Assembly (NCBI GenBank): GCA_945952025.1
Contig: CAMFGW010000018.1
Location: 1-58,435, forward strand
DNA: 58,435 nucleotides
Reading direction: 5' to 3'
From: an uncultured Paracoccaceae bacterium
GTDB lineage: Bacteria > Pseudomonadota > Alphaproteobacteria > Rhodobacterales > Rhodobacteraceae
Shown: positions 44,121 through 53,059 of the stretch, one piece after another
Position numbering within the stretch: position 1 is the stretch's first letter
How the letters are laid out: each line of letters opens with the position of its first letter
Translations under genes and position numbers: made by a program
Notes under the pieces: generated by a model
The model's database searches: none
What the model saw: only the letters and a program-made list of their open reading frames with translations
Told to the model about the DNA's origin: nothing

Positions 44121-45120
44121 GTTGTGGGATGATGATACTCCTAGGCTATATTACTTCCCTCCCATTGCAAATTGGCGGCCAAAGCTTCTTTTTAAGGAAT
44201 GCCCTGCCGAATACTACCCTACGACTGTAGGTAACGTTCAAATTGGTAGCTTAAATTACTTTCGGAAGCACCATCAGGAAGAGATTGCAGACAAACAAGA
44301 GGGTATCACTACCTTTGACCTTCAGGGTCGTGGCTCTTGGGCGGAAGTCGCTAGCTGGCTGAACAACTCGACGTTTGGCATGTTTGGTGGGGCTGTACGT
44401 AGTCAACCGTATACAACAAACTTTCCGGGAAGCTGGCCAGTCAATTGGCTGTTGGGGCGCTTTACGCGCCTAAGTGGCGTCCCCTCGCACGATCTGGATG
44501 TCGACGATGTACCTGGCGTGCTATCTTGTGATTTTTATGTCAGTAAGCATCCGAAATTGGATATTGTTGAGGCGAGAAGCCTGACTCACTATTCTGCATC
44601 AAATGCATTTATATTTTGCATGAAGAAAAGCCCGCCTTCTACGGAGACGCTGAGGTCTTACAATTCACACTGGGTTGTCGATGCTGATAACGTAATGGCG
44701 CTAGCTGAGGATATGGCTGGATCGCTTTGCGCGTATACCGATAACTTCGAAGTATCGGGAAATTTCTTTGATGGTGCCAAAATCGCCAGAGAACTTGGAG
44801 AGTGGTGCTTCAAGCCCTTGGGCGCACTTGGCCCACAGTCGCCTCCGGGGCCATACGTACTATTTGCCGTGGGAGATGTAATTTACGTAGGCGAGGGGAA
44901 TACCGTCAACCTCTCGAAGAATTATCCTTGGGATTGGTTCAAGTACTTGCTTGTTCTTGCCCCGCTATTCAAGAGTCCTGATTTCGCAGATCAGGAAGAG
45001 ACGCGGATCATATTCTATCTCGTTTACTGGGATGGCTCGACTACGCGTGGTATAAACCCTGTGTCAGATTTGGTTAGGCTCCCACTGTCGAACTTTATAA
45101 GGAAGTTAACGGAGAAATAG
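44113..45120 (+). CDS. AT-rich orphan protein, probably acquired
   Basis: 335 residues, cytoplasmic, no family recognised. Composition falls to about half G+C (29 of 60 bases at 44161-44220), with A/T-ending codons such as TTA, ATA and AGA that the neighbours avoid. N-terminal part has [28 protein letters not shown]-terminal part has [18 protein letters not shown]...LPLSNFI. That layout recalls DUF2971-like accessory proteins (an early F/Y-R...D..EG motif and a late E-x-R-x-x-F strand), but this is weak. It starts inside the last codons of lepA and is followed by a palindrome-rich stretch. A stress or defence role is only conjecture. Confidence 0.75.
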   Translation: MGELWDDDTPRLYYFPPIANWRPKLLFKECPAEYYPTTVGNVQIGSLNYFRKHHQEEIADKQEGITTFDLQGRGSWAEVASWLNNSTFGMFGGAVRSQPYTTNFPGSWPVNWLLGRFTRLSGVPSHDLDVDDVPGVLSCDFYVSKHPKLDIVEARSLTHYSASNAFIFCMKKSPPSTETLRSYNSHWVVDADNVMALAEDMAGSLCAYTDNFEVSGNFFDGAKIARELGEWCFKPLGALGPQSPPGPYVLFAVGDVIYVGEGNTVNLSKNYPWDWFKYLLVLAPLFKSPDFADQEETRIIFYLVYWDGSTTRGINPVSDLVRLPLSNFIRKLTEK

Positions 45121-45147
45121 TGCGGCTCCACGTTGCGGGCCTTCCCC

Positions 45148-45175
45148 GCCCGATTTGTCCCGCGACAAATCGGGC
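45148..45175. repeat. Perfect hairpin, 12-base arms
   Basis: GCCCGATTTGTC at 45148-45159 and its exact complement at 45164-45175, with a 4-base loop. It starts 28 bases after the orphan gene's stop. No T tract follows, so it is not a standard terminator. Confidence 0.75.
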
Positions 45176-45218
45176 CGCGCCTGCCACCGGCCTCGCCACG
45201 GGCGCGGCGTTCTTCGGG

Positions 45219-45241
45219 GCAAAGGTCCACTGGACCTTTGC
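45219..45241. repeat. Perfect 23-base palindrome
   Basis: GCAAAGGTCCA, one central C, then its exact complement. With one central base it cannot form a normal hairpin loop, so a binding site for a symmetric protein, or a recombination or nicking site, is more plausible than an RNA structure. Confidence 0.7.
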
Positions 45242-45485
45242 TGACCCCTCATCACCCCCCGGCAGGCGCGTTTCCGCGCCCGCCCAGGCAGACGCGGCCC
45301 GATTTCCGGACCGACGGTCCCGGCGGAGAACTCCTTGGTCTGCGGTTCGCGCCTCTGGCCAATCGGGCCGGGTCATTCGGGGGCTTACGCCGCGCCACTG
45401 GCGCGACGGACCCCCTCATATGCCACTGGCACGTTACCTTTCGGTCCCCGAAGTAGCGCTCCGGGTGTAAGGCTCTAGATAAACC

Positions 45486-45797
45486 CTACCGCCCCGCCTT
45501 CTCCTCAACCCCCGACACCCCCTCACGGCGCTCAAGCTCCCGCTCCACGTCCCCCCAGGCCACCCCCCTCGCGGCGAGCATCACCAGCAGGTGGTAGACC
45601 ACATCCGCGGCCTCGCTCGTCAACCGCTCGCGATCCCCCCGCACCGCCTCGATCACCGCTTCGACCGCCTCTTCGCCGAACTTCCGGGCGCAGGTCTCCG
45701 GCCCCTTGGCCAGCAGCTGGGCGGTCCAGCTCGTCTTGGGGTCCGCGCCCCGGCGGGCCTCGATGGTGGCGGCAAGGCGGGCGACAGGATGGGTCAT
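45486..45797 (-). CDS. hisE: Phosphoribosyl-ATP pyrophosphatase
   Basis: Second step of histidine synthesis. 103 residues, single-function form. [29 protein letters not shown] and the EE-x-x-E metal region [34 protein letters not shown] are clear. Start ATG 45797 overlaps the hisF stop as ATGA. Confidence 0.96.
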   Translation of the reverse strand: MTHPVARLAATIEARRGADPKTSWTAQLLAKGPETCARKFGEEAVEAVIEAVRGDRERLTSEAADVVYHLLVMLAARGVAWGDVERELERREGVSGVEEKAGR

Positions 45798-46555
45798 GAG
45801 AGCCTCATGGGGATGCCGGCGCGGGCCATGTGGTCCTTGGCCTGACCGATCGTGAAGGTGCCGAAGTGGAAGATTGACGCCGCGAGGACGGCCGAGGCGC
45901 GGCCCTCGCGCACGCCCTCGACCAGGTGGTCGAGCGTGCCGACCCCACCCGAGGCGATGACGGGCAGGGGCACCGCCTCGGCTATGGCGCGGGTCAGGGG
46001 GATGTTGAAGCCGGCCCGCGTGCCGTCGCGGTCCATCGAGGTCAGCAGGATCTCTCCCGCGCCCTTTCCGGCCATCAGGCGCGCGAAGGCGACGGCGTCG
46101 ATGCCGGTGGCTTTTCGGCCGCCGTGGGTGAATATCTCCCACCGGCCGGGCGTCACGGTCTTGGCGTCGATGGCGACGACGATGGCTTGGCTCCCGAACC
46201 GGTCGGCGGCGCGGGCGACCACGTCGGGGTCGGCGACGGCGGCGGAGTTGAAGCTGACCTTGTCCGCCCCGGCCAGAAGGAGGGCGCGTACATCCTCGAC
46301 CGTGCGCACGCCGCCGCCCACCGTCAGGGGGACGTAGATCTGTTCGGCGGTGCGCGTCACCAGGTCAAAGAGCGTGCCGCGGTTTTCGTGGGTGGCGTGG
46401 ATGTCCAGAAAGCAGATCTCGTCCGCGCCGGCCGCGTCATAGGCCCGGGCGGCGGCCACCGGGTCGCCCGCATCGACCAGATCGACGAAGTTCACGCCCT
46501 TGACCACCCGGCCATCGGCGACATCAAGGCAGGGGATGAGGCGGGTTTTCAGCAT
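45794..46555 (-). CDS. hisF: Imidazole glycerol phosphate synthase, cyclase subunit
   Basis: TIM barrel, 253 residues. Catalytic aspartates in [10 protein letters not shown] (D11) and LTSMDRDGT (near 130); phosphate loops near GGGVRT and SGGVGT. Works with HisH, encoded about 1.3 kb upstream in the same direction. Overlaps hisA by 7 bases. Confidence 0.97.
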   Translation of the reverse strand: MLKTRLIPCLDVADGRVVKGVNFVDLVDAGDPVAAARAYDAAGADEICFLDIHATHENRGTLFDLVTRTAEQIYVPLTVGGGVRTVEDVRALLLAGADKVSFNSAAVADPDVVARAADRFGSQAIVVAIDAKTVTPGRWEIFTHGGRKATGIDAVAFARLMAGKGAGEILLTSMDRDGTRAGFNIPLTRAIAEAVPLPVIASGGVGTLDHLVEGVREGRASAVLAASIFHFGTFTIGQAKDHMARAGIPMRLS

Positions 46556-47271
46556 GGGGCAAGCGCCTTCAGCGCCGCCCCCAGGTCCAGCGCCCCGTCA
46601 TAAAGCGCCCGGCCCGAGATGGCGCCGGCGATGACGCCGGTGTCGCGAAGCGCGATCAGGTCGGACAGCGACGATACGCCGCCCGAGGCGATGACCGGGA
46701 TCGAGACGGCGCGGGCAAGGGCCTCGGTCGCGGCGACATTCGGGCCGCCCATTGCGCCGTCGCGGGCGATGTCCGTGTAGATGAGTGCGGCGACGCCCGC
46801 ATCCTCGAACCGGCGGGCGAGGTCGGTGACCTGAAGGTCGGTGGTTTCGGCCCAGCCACGGGTGGCGACCCGCCCGTCGCGCGCGTCAAGGCCGATGGCG
46901 ACATGGCCGGGGAAGGCGCGGGCGGCCTCGTGCACCAGCGCGGGGTCCTCGACCGCGACAGTGCCGAGGATGACGCGCCTGAGCCCGCGCGAGAGCCAGT
47001 GCTCGATCGTCGCCATGTCGCGGATGCCGCCGCCGAGCTGGACGGGGAGGGTGACGCGCGCAAGGATCGCCTCGACGGCCGGGCCGTTCACCGGGCGCCC
47101 GGCAAAGGCGCCGTTCAGGTCGACGAGGTGCAGCCATTCGGCCCCCGCCGCCGCGAAGGCGGCCGCCTGTGTGGCCGGGTCATCGCCGAAGACGGTCGCC
47201 GCCCCCATGTCGCCGCGCAGAAGCCGGACGCACTGGCCGTCCTTCAGGTCGATGGCGGGGTAGAGGATCAT
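46549..47271 (-). CDS. hisA: Phosphoribosylformimino-AICAR-phosphate isomerase
   Basis: TIM barrel, 240 residues. D8 in [14 protein letters not shown] and the second catalytic Asp in YTDIARDG (near 129). C-terminal phosphate-binding SGGVSS. It is divergent from the DUF2147 gene across 140 bases, which presumably holds the promoter of hisA-hisF-hisE. Confidence 0.97.
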   Translation of the reverse strand: MILYPAIDLKDGQCVRLLRGDMGAATVFGDDPATQAAAFAAAGAEWLHLVDLNGAFAGRPVNGPAVEAILARVTLPVQLGGGIRDMATIEHWLSRGLRRVILGTVAVEDPALVHEAARAFPGHVAIGLDARDGRVATRGWAETTDLQVTDLARRFEDAGVAALIYTDIARDGAMGGPNVAATEALARAVSIPVIASGGVSSLSDLIALRDTGVIAGAISGRALYDGALDLGAALKALAPC

Positions 47272-47411
47272 GGGCGTCTCCTTTGGCGGCCTTCTGCCAT
47301 GTCGGGCGCGCCGTGGGAAGGTGTGGGAAGCTCTGCGGGCAACGTCACGTCAGGCTTGCGGGAATCGGGGGCGGTGCGATGATCGGCGAAACGGGATCTC
47401 GGGAGGATCAG

Positions 47412-47807
47412 ATGAAAGCTTTCGCACTTGCGCTCGCGCTCGCCAGCCTTGGGGGGGTCGCGCTCGCTGCCGATCCGGTCGAGGGGATCTGGCAGACCAA
47501 GGCCGATGACAATGGCAATTTCGGCTTCGTGCAGATCGCGCCCTGCGGGGCGAAGCTCTGCGGCGTGCTCATCAAGGCCTTCGACGGCAAGGGGGCCGAA
47601 ATGAAGTCACCGAACATCGGCAAGCGGATCGTCTGGGACATGGTGCCGCAAGGCGACGGCGCCTATGGCGACGGCCAGGTCTGGGCGCCCGATCGCGACA
47701 AGACCTATGCCTCGAAGATGGCGCTGTCGGGCAAGACGCTCGCCGTGTCGGGCTGTGTCCTTGGCGGGTTGTTCTGCCGGTCGTCCGAATGGGTGCGGGT
47801 GAAGTAA
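47412..47807 (+). CDS. DUF2147 family exported protein
   Basis: 131 residues. Signal peptide MKAFALALALASLGGVALA; the mature part starts ADPVEGIWQTKADDNGNFGFVQIAPCGAKLCGVLI, the DUF2147 beta-barrel pattern (lipocalin-like). It has four cysteines, probably as two disulfides. Encoded opposite to the his genes, between hisA and hisH, with GGGAGG upstream. Role unknown; position in the his cluster is common in this order and need not mean a link to histidine. Confidence 0.9.
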   Translation: MKAFALALALASLGGVALAADPVEGIWQTKADDNGNFGFVQIAPCGAKLCGVLIKAFDGKGAEMKSPNIGKRIVWDMVPQGDGAYGDGQVWAPDRDKTYASKMALSGKTLAVSGCVLGGLFCRSSEWVRVK

Positions 47808-47825
47808 GCCCGGCCAGGCGCCCCC

Positions 47826-48467
47826 TCAGGGTGCCCAGCCCAGGAAGTTGGCGATCAGCCGAAGGCCGGTCGCCTGGCTCTTTTCCGGATGGAACTGTGT
47901 GCCGACGACCGTGCCCCGGCCGACGATGGCCGTGACCGGGGCGCCGTAGTCGGCATGGGCCAGGCGGTCCCCGGGCCGGTCGGTCCGGAACTGGTAGGAA
48001 TGGACGAAATAGGCGTGCTGGCCGGTCTCGATCCCAGTCAGGACCGGGTGGGGCCGTTCGATGTGCAGGTCGTTCCAGCCCATGTGCGGAACCTTCAGGG
48101 CGGGGTCCGTGGGCGTGATCGGGCCGACCTGGCCGGGGATCCAGTCGAAGCCCGGCGTCACGCCATGTTCGAGCCCCTCGGTCGCGAGCATCTGCATGCC
48201 GATGCAGATGCCAAGGAAGGGCCGGCCCCCGACGCGCACCGCCTCGTCCATCGCCTGAAAGAGCCCGGCACGGTCGTCGAGCGCCTGACGGCAGGCGCGG
48301 AAGGCGCCGTCGCCCGGCAGGACGATCCGGTCGGCGCGGGCCACATCCTCGGGCCGACTGGTGACGATGACGGTGCCGGCACCCGTTTCGGCGGCCATGC
48401 GCTGGAAGGCCTTCTCGGCGGAATGCAGGTTGCCGCTGTCGTAATCGACGATGACGGTCAGGCTCAC
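47826..48467 (-). CDS. hisH: Imidazole glycerol phosphate synthase, glutaminase subunit
   Basis: Class I glutamine amidotransferase, 213 residues, supplying ammonia to HisF. Nucleophile Cys in [11 protein letters not shown] (near 84-88); His-Glu of the triad in [10 protein letters not shown] (near 195). Overlaps hisB by 4 bases. Confidence 0.97.
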   Translation of the reverse strand: MSLTVIVDYDSGNLHSAEKAFQRMAAETGAGTVIVTSRPEDVARADRIVLPGDGAFRACRQALDDRAGLFQAMDEAVRVGGRPFLGICIGMQMLATEGLEHGVTPGFDWIPGQVGPITPTDPALKVPHMGWNDLHIERPHPVLTGIETGQHAYFVHSYQFRTDRPGDRLAHADYGAPVTAIVGRGTVVGTQFHPEKSQATGLRLIANFLGWAP

Positions 48468-49051
48468 AGCGCGCCCTTGGTCGAGGGGAGCGCATCGCCA
48501 AGCCGGGCGTCCGGCTCGACCGCCATGCGCAGCGCGCGGGCGACGGACTTGAAGGCGGCTTCGGCGATATGGTGGCTGTTCAGCCCGTGCGGCCGGTCGA
48601 CATGGAGTGTGATGCCGCCGTGGGTCGCAAGCGCCTGGAAGAATTCACGCACCAGTTCGGTGTCGAAGCTGCCGATCTTGGCGGTCGGGAAGGGCACGTT
48701 CCAGACCAGATAGGGCCGGGCGGACAGGTCGAGCGCGGTCACAACCTGCGCGTCATCCATGGCCAGCGCGAAATGGCCGTAGCGGCGGATGCCCCGCTTG
48801 TCGCCAAGCGCCTTGGTCAGGGCCTGGCCGAGCGCGATGCCCACATCCTCGACCGTGTGGTGGTCGTCGATGTGCAGGTCGCCCTTGGCCTCGACCTCTA
48901 GGTCGAAAAGCGCGTGACGCGCCAGCTGGTCGAGCATGTGGTCGAAGAAGCCGACGCCCGTCGCATTCCGGTAGCGGCCCGTCCCGTCGAGAGTCAGGCG
49001 GACGGTGATGGCGGTCTCTGCCGTGGTGCGGGTGATGGTGGCCTGGCGCAT
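48464..49051 (-). CDS. hisB: Imidazoleglycerol-phosphate dehydratase
   Basis: 195 residues, single-function form (no phosphatase domain). Mn-binding motifs [24 protein letters not shown] and [13 protein letters not shown]. Head of the hisB-hisH pair. Confidence 0.97.
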   Translation of the reverse strand: MRQATITRTTAETAITVRLTLDGTGRYRNATGVGFFDHMLDQLARHALFDLEVEAKGDLHIDDHHTVEDVGIALGQALTKALGDKRGIRRYGHFALAMDDAQVVTALDLSARPYLVWNVPFPTAKIGSFDTELVREFFQALATHGGITLHVDRPHGLNSHHIAEAAFKSVARALRMAVEPDARLGDALPSTKGAL

Positions 49052-49114
49052 TCCGGTCCCCTTTGTGCCTGGCGGTTATAGGGGCGGTTTGCAGCGGTGG
49101 GAAGGCAGTCGGCG

Positions 49115-49450
49115 CTAGTGCCCGGTGGTGCGCGAGAAAAGGTTCACGACGATCACGCCGCCGACGATCATGGCCAGCCCGATGACGCCGGCAAGGTCGA
49201 TCTTCTGCTTGAAGACCAGAAAGCCGATCATCGCCACAAGGACGATGCCCACCCCCGACCAGACCGCATAGGCGATGCCCAGCGGGATGACGCGCAGGCT
49301 GTGCGACAGAAGGTAGAACGACAGCCCGTAGAAGGCGGTGACCCCGAGCGTCGGCCAGAGTTTCGTGAACTGCGCGCTCTTTTGCAGGAAGGAGGTGCCG
49401 ATCACTTCACAGACGATGGCGAGCAGGAGCGCGGGATAGGCCGGGATCAT
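49115..49450 (-). CDS. Small multidrug resistance (SMR) family transporter
   Basis: 111 residues, four membrane helices. Essential Glu in AIVCEVIGTSFLQKS (E15, equivalent to E14 of EmrE). GIAYAVWSGVGIVL and the late GVIGLAMIVGGVIVVNL match the QacE/SugE group. SMR members export quaternary amines or guanidinium; no guanidine riboswitch motif was noted upstream, where the tRNA terminator lies. Confidence 0.93.
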   Translation of the reverse strand: MIPAYPALLLAIVCEVIGTSFLQKSAQFTKLWPTLGVTAFYGLSFYLLSHSLRVIPLGIAYAVWSGVGIVLVAMIGFLVFKQKIDLAGVIGLAMIVGGVIVVNLFSRTTGH

Positions 49451-49476
49451 CGGGTCACCTTTTAGGTCTTGATACG

Positions 49477-49497
49477 AAAAAGCGCCCCGCGGGGCGC
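49477..49497 (-). terminator. Rho-independent terminator after tRNA-Gly
   Basis: Perfect palindrome GCGCCCCGCGGGGCGC (49482-49497) is followed on the minus strand by five T residues (49481-49477). It is about 30 bases past the tRNA 3' end and ahead of the SMR gene. Confidence 0.8.
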
Positions 49498-49526
49498 CCT
49501 TCGACCGTTGTTTTCCTTGGGAAAAC

Positions 49527-49601
49527 TGGAGCGGGCGATGAGATTCGAACTCACGACCCTAACCTTGGCAAGGTTATGCTCTACCCCTGAGCTACGCCCG
49601 C
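49527..49601 (-). tRNA. tRNA-Gly (GCC)
   Basis: Cloverleaf folds fully: 7-bp acceptor stem GCGGGCG/CGCCCGC, D-arm GCTCAGGGGTAGAGC, anticodon arm with loop TTGCCAA (GCC), T-arm with GTTCGAATC, discriminator T, and CCA encoded in the genome (49529-49527). Confidence 0.97.
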
Positions 49602-49699
49602 ATCCTTGGGTAGCGGCGATGTATAAACTCTGGCGCGCCGCTGCAAGAGGAAAATGCGGGGCCGTGCCGGTTTTCCGTTTCCGGCCCCGCCAGCCCCCG

Positions 49700-50440
49700 T
49701 CAATGAAGCGACTTGCGCGCCTTAGCCGCCTCGTCCCGCCGCTTCTTGCGCCAGAGGTTCAGCCCCTCGACCCCGCCGCTGAAGAGCATCGCCGCATAGA
49801 TGAAGCCGCGGTCGATATGGTGGTGCAGGCCGTCCGCCATGAGCGCCATGCCGACCATGAAGAGGAAGGCCAGGGCCAGCATCTTGGTCGAGGGGTGGCG
49901 CGAGATGAAGGCGGCGATCGGCTCGGCGGCGATCATCATCACGAGGATCGCCACGATGACGGCCGCGATCATGATCTCGACATGATCGGCGATGCCGACG
50001 GCGGTGATGACCGAATCGATCGAGAAGACCAGGTCCAGGATCATGATCTGGATGATGACCGAGGTCAGCGTCGCATGTTTGCCGTTGCCTGTCGCGTGGT
50101 CGCCGCCCTCGACCTCGGCGAAGATTTCGGTCGTGGACTTCCACAAGAGGAACAGGCCCCCCGCCAGCAGGATGAGGTCGCGCCACGACAGGCCGAGGCC
50201 GAGGATACTGACCACCGGCTCCGACAGCCGCATGATGAAGGTGATCGACAAAAGCAGGATGACGCGCAGGATGAGCGCGCCCGTCAGGCCGATGAAGCGC
50301 GCGCGGCGGCGCTGGGCGGGCGGCAGCCTGTCGGCGGCGATCGAAATGAAGATGACGTTGTCGACGCCAAGGACGATTTCCAGGACCGTCAGCGTCAGGA
50401 ACGAGAGCCAGGCGGCGGGGTTTGACAGCAGCTCGATCAT
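49700..50440 (-). CDS. TerC family integral membrane protein
   Basis: 246 residues, about seven membrane helices. Conserved acidic motifs EIVLGVDNVIFI (about 21-32) and DLVFSIDSVITAVG (about 135-148) in membrane helices are the TerC hallmark. TerC proteins export metal, chiefly Mn(II), or help metallate exported enzymes. No Mn riboswitch could be recognised upstream. Confidence 0.92.
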   Translation of the reverse strand: MIELLSNPAAWLSFLTLTVLEIVLGVDNVIFISIAADRLPPAQRRRARFIGLTGALILRVILLLSITFIMRLSEPVVSILGLGLSWRDLILLAGGLFLLWKSTTEIFAEVEGGDHATGNGKHATLTSVIIQIMILDLVFSIDSVITAVGIADHVEIMIAAVIVAILVMMIAAEPIAAFISRHPSTKMLALAFLFMVGMALMADGLHHHIDRGFIYAAMLFSGGVEGLNLWRKKRRDEAAKARKSLH

Positions 50441-50823
50441 GGGTCACTCACAAATTTGCTCGACGCGTGAGGTAGCATTGTGGCGGCGGGTCGCCAAGTG
50501 CGGTCTGCTGGCCATGGGGCGATTCGTTTGCAGGGCTCGATCAGGGCCGGTGGTCGCCTAAAATCTATAAATCTCAATAAATTGCCGGGCGATCTTGGTA
50601 AAGATTCTCCTGTTGCGGGCCGGTTTTGGCGTCAAAGCCGGGGGAGTGGTGCGCATTAACGAAGAGGGCGAAAAAGTGCCCGGAAAATGTCTGCCGCATG
50701 TCGAAATTCGGGCGGATTTCCGGTGCTTTCTGGGCACATGCCGCAGCGACCGGACGATCCGGCCAGAGCGGAGCGAAACCCCGTCCGGCCCTTGTGGCGG
50801 ACGCTCAGATCAGGAGATGCGCC
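50441..50823. promoter_or_regulatory. Divergent terC / Hint-gene upstream region
   Basis: 383 bases with no separate gene. There is an AT-rich block at about 50561-50584 (AAATCTATAAATCTCAATAA). The frame of the Hint gene stays open upstream to 50626 but has no ribosome site or conserved-looking residues. I looked for the conserved core of the yybP-ykoY riboswitch and did not find it. No convincing -35/-10 pair was fixed. Confidence 0.3.
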
Positions 50824-51459
50824 ATGTTCATGCCGACCGCCGAAACCTTTGCCCGTGCCGAAGCCGTCCTGCCCGCGCTTCTGTCCTTGAACCCGATGTC
50901 CCGCCTTGCGCGGGCTGGGGGGCTTGCCGCCGCGACGCTGGTAGAGACGGGCGCGGGCTGGCGCGCCGCCGGGGCGCTTTGCGCCGGGATGCGGGTGCAG
51001 ACCTGGGACGGGGGCCTGGTCGAGCTGGTCGAGGTGCGGCAGCGCGTGCTGGCGGGCGGCACTTTGGTCGAGGTGCCGGCAGGCGTCATCGGCAACTGTT
51101 CCGACCTTTGCCTTCTGCCCGGCCAGCGGGTCATGATCCGGTCGGACGCGGTCGAAGAGGTGTTCGCCGCCTCTGGCGCCCTGGTCGAGGCGCGCTCGCT
51201 CGTCGGTTTTCGCGGCACGTTCGCCCGGACGGTGATCGAGCCCGTGGCGGTCGTGGATCTGGTCACGGCCGGTGACGAGCTGGTCTGGGCGCAGACCGGC
51301 GCACTGGTCCGGTCGGACGCCGCCAAGGCGGGCGCAGGTTTGGGCGCAGGGCTGGGTGCGGTGTTGCCGATCCTGGATGAGGCGCAGGCGCGGGCGCTGC
51401 TGGAACTGATCGAGATGGGCGTCGACGGGCCCTGGGCGCGCCTTCCCCTTGCGGCGTGA
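50824..51459 (+). CDS. Hint (Hedgehog/intein) domain protein, apparently degenerate
   Basis: 211 residues from ATG 50824 with AGGAG upstream. Residues about 50-170 follow the Hint_2 layout of Rhodobacterales: LCAGMRVQTWDGGLVELVEV, AGVIGN, LCLLPGQRVMI, ELVWAQTGALV. The nucleophile-position Cys (C53) is present, but the block-B TxxH/PxHR-type His is replaced (LPGQRVM). Autoprocessing is therefore doubtful. There is no signal peptide. Partner and function are unknown. Confidence 0.75.
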   Translation: MFMPTAETFARAEAVLPALLSLNPMSRLARAGGLAAATLVETGAGWRAAGALCAGMRVQTWDGGLVELVEVRQRVLAGGTLVEVPAGVIGNCSDLCLLPGQRVMIRSDAVEEVFAASGALVEARSLVGFRGTFARTVIEPVAVVDLVTAGDELVWAQTGALVRSDAAKAGAGLGAGLGAVLPILDEAQARALLELIEMGVDGPWARLPLAA

Positions 51460-51509
51460 GGCGAGGGGCCGGTCCGGCCCCTGGCTGTCAGGGGGGGGCG
51501 CCATGGCCC

Positions 51510-51941
51510 TCATTCGTGGGGTCCGTCGGCAACCGGCCGGCGGGCGGTGCGGAAGACGAAGCCCACATCGTCGCCCAAAGCGGGTGGAGCAGCGGGCAGG
51601 TCAACGAAGTCATCCACCGCCTCGTCCCTCTCGCCCAGGGCATCGCGCAGAATCGCCGCGAGCGTCAGGCCGCTGCCTTCGGCATAGGCGGCCGCCGACG
51701 GGGCCGGGTGCGGCAGCCTTTCGGGCCGGGGCGTCCCGCAGAGGGTTCGGGCGCGATCTTCCAGAAGTTCGATCTGACGCTCGATCCGTTCGAGCCCGGC
51801 CCGATAGGCCGGTGACAGGCCGCTGTCCTGATCCCCGGCGACCCAGGCCAGTGAGCCGCGCAGATTGCCAAGGGTCAGGATCACGTCCTGCACCAGGAAG
51901 CGTTCCAGCTCGCCCACAGGCGTCATAACCGGCATGGCCAT
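51510..51941 (-). CDS. Hypothetical protein
   Basis: 143 residues, soluble. N-terminal about 70 residues look like a helical bundle (VGELERFLVQDVILTLGNLRGSLAWV, LERIERQIELLEDRARTLCG); the rest is Pro/Ala-rich with acidic patches. Two in-frame ATGs lie at 51941 and 51935. No motif is recognised. Convergent with the Hint gene and divergent from a lipoprotein gene. Confidence 0.6.
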   Translation of the reverse strand: MAMPVMTPVGELERFLVQDVILTLGNLRGSLAWVAGDQDSGLSPAYRAGLERIERQIELLEDRARTLCGTPRPERLPHPAPSAAAYAEGSGLTLAAILRDALGERDEAVDDFVDLPAAPPALGDDVGFVFRTARRPVADGPHE

Positions 51942-52177
51942 TTGTCAGTTCCCCATTTCACCCAAGGACCGATCCTAGCCTGCAGATGTAAAGAACCTCC
52001 TAACCGGGCAGGGCCCTACCGCGCCGGGTATTGCCGGGTCGGCAAGCGGCCCGGCGCCGCCCGCGCCCCGGTTTCCGTCGCGGCCGTTGTGCAGGCGCGC
52101 GCGATATGGTTGCATCGACCCGGAACAGGATCGAGTCTGCCGGTCGTTCCCCGGCACATGTCTCAAAGGAGATTTCC

Positions 52178-52438
52178 ATGAAGCGCCTCTTCCTCGCCCT
52201 GCCGCTCCTCGCGCTCATCCCCGCCTGCACCCCGCAGCAGCAAACGACCGGCATGGGTGCGGCGACCGGCGCCGTCCTTGGCGCGGCGGTCACGGGCGGC
52301 AAGGACACCACCAAGGGTGCGATCGTCGGTGGCGCGCTCGGCGCCGTTGCTGGCAGCCTGATCGGCCAGTCGCAGTCGCAACCCGGCCAGTGCCTCTACC
52401 GCGACGCCTACGGCCGCCAGTTCACCGCCGCCTGCTGA
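52178..52438 (+). CDS. Glycine-zipper lipoprotein (YMGG-like)
   Basis: 86 residues. Lipobox-like LALIPAC near residue 17 after a short hydrophobic signal. The body has GMGAATGAVLGAAVTGG and GAIVGGALGAVAGSLIG, a glycine-zipper membrane-inserting repeat. The C-terminus has a Cys pair (CLYRDAYGRQFTAAC). AAAGGAG precedes the start. Outer-membrane anchoring is likely. Confidence 0.85.
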   Translation: MKRLFLALPLLALIPACTPQQQTTGMGAATGAVLGAAVTGGKDTTKGAIVGGALGAVAGSLIGQSQSQPGQCLYRDAYGRQFTAAC

Positions 52439-52501
52439 GCCGGCGCCACGGACGAAACCGCGCCCCTGAGAGGGGGGCGCGGCGCGGCTTTCCACCAGAC
52501 C

Positions 52502-53038
52502 TCAATAGCCGCACAGCGCGCGTGTTACCGTTACGGTTCCATAGTCCGACCCGTCGGCGTGACGATAGACATGCTCGATCGTCGCCCCCGCCCCGATGAG
52601 GGGGCGAAGCGCATCCTGAGTGCAGTTCTGGGTCAGGACCCCGTCGCGCATCGCGGGCGGAAGCGTCGGCTCGTCGATCGACATCTCATATACAAAGCGC
52701 AGCGTCGTGCCATCAGCCTCGACCCGCATGAGCGTGGTCACGTCGTCGATACGTTGGCCTTGCATAGCATTTGCCAAGTCGCGCAACGTCCTTTCGAGGC
52801 CCTGGCTCCGCAGCATCATCTCCAGGCTCAGGCGCTGCATCGCAGGGTCGCTGTCCGCGCGCCGATGCATTGCCGCAATGTCTTCCTTGGCGGCCTTTCC
52901 CAGCCCGGCCCCCACCGCAACAAGCGCGACACCCAACACGACCACCGTATTTGTAAGGTTTGCGCCCGACGTTTCCCTGGTCCAATCTGCCGGCCGCTTG
53001 AAAAACAGGACGAGGTTGACGAAAGGCACCAGCGCCAT
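52502..53038 (-). CDS. Hypothetical membrane-anchored protein
   Basis: 178 residues. One hydrophobic helix (about 30-50, TNTVVVLGVALVAVGAGLG) follows a Trp-containing N-terminus resembling short cytoplasmic DUF805-like starts (FVNLVLFFKRPADW). The C-terminal about 125 residues, with two cysteines (NCTQDALRPLI and ALCGY), look like a periplasmic alpha/beta domain. No family is firmly recognised. Follows a small membrane gene in the same direction by 21 bases. Confidence 0.65.
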   Translation of the reverse strand: MALVPFVNLVLFFKRPADWTRETSGANLTNTVVVLGVALVAVGAGLGKAAKEDIAAMHRRADSDPAMQRLSLEMMLRSQGLERTLRDLANAMQGQRIDDVTTLMRVEADGTTLRFVYEMSIDEPTLPPAMRDGVLTQNCTQDALRPLIGAGATIEHVYRHADGSDYGTVTVTRALCGY

Positions 53039-53059
53039 CCACGCGCTGCGCCCCTCGCC

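Larger units (their letters stand above)
45121..45485. other. Palindrome-rich non-coding segment
   Basis: 365 bases with no believable gene, between the AT-rich orphan and hisE (convergent). GC is high again. It holds at least five inverted repeats, two of them listed separately. Others are GGCGCG/CGCGCC (45265-45280), CGCGCC-ACT-GGCGCG (45391-45405) and GGCCCGATT/AATCGGGCC (45296-45304 with 45361-45369). The word CCCGATT or its complement occurs four times. It is not a copy of the dispersed repeat found elsewhere in the window. Confidence 0.65.

Noticed and set aside
47412-47807. DUF2147 gene as a foreign insert breaking the his operon
   Set aside because: Composition is like the neighbours, the gene has its own good ribosome site, and I recall the same arrangement as common in Rhodobacterales.
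50441-50625. Possible manganese (yybP-ykoY) riboswitch before the TerC gene
   Set aside because: Expected from the family, but I could not find the conserved core loops in the leader by eye, so it is not listed.
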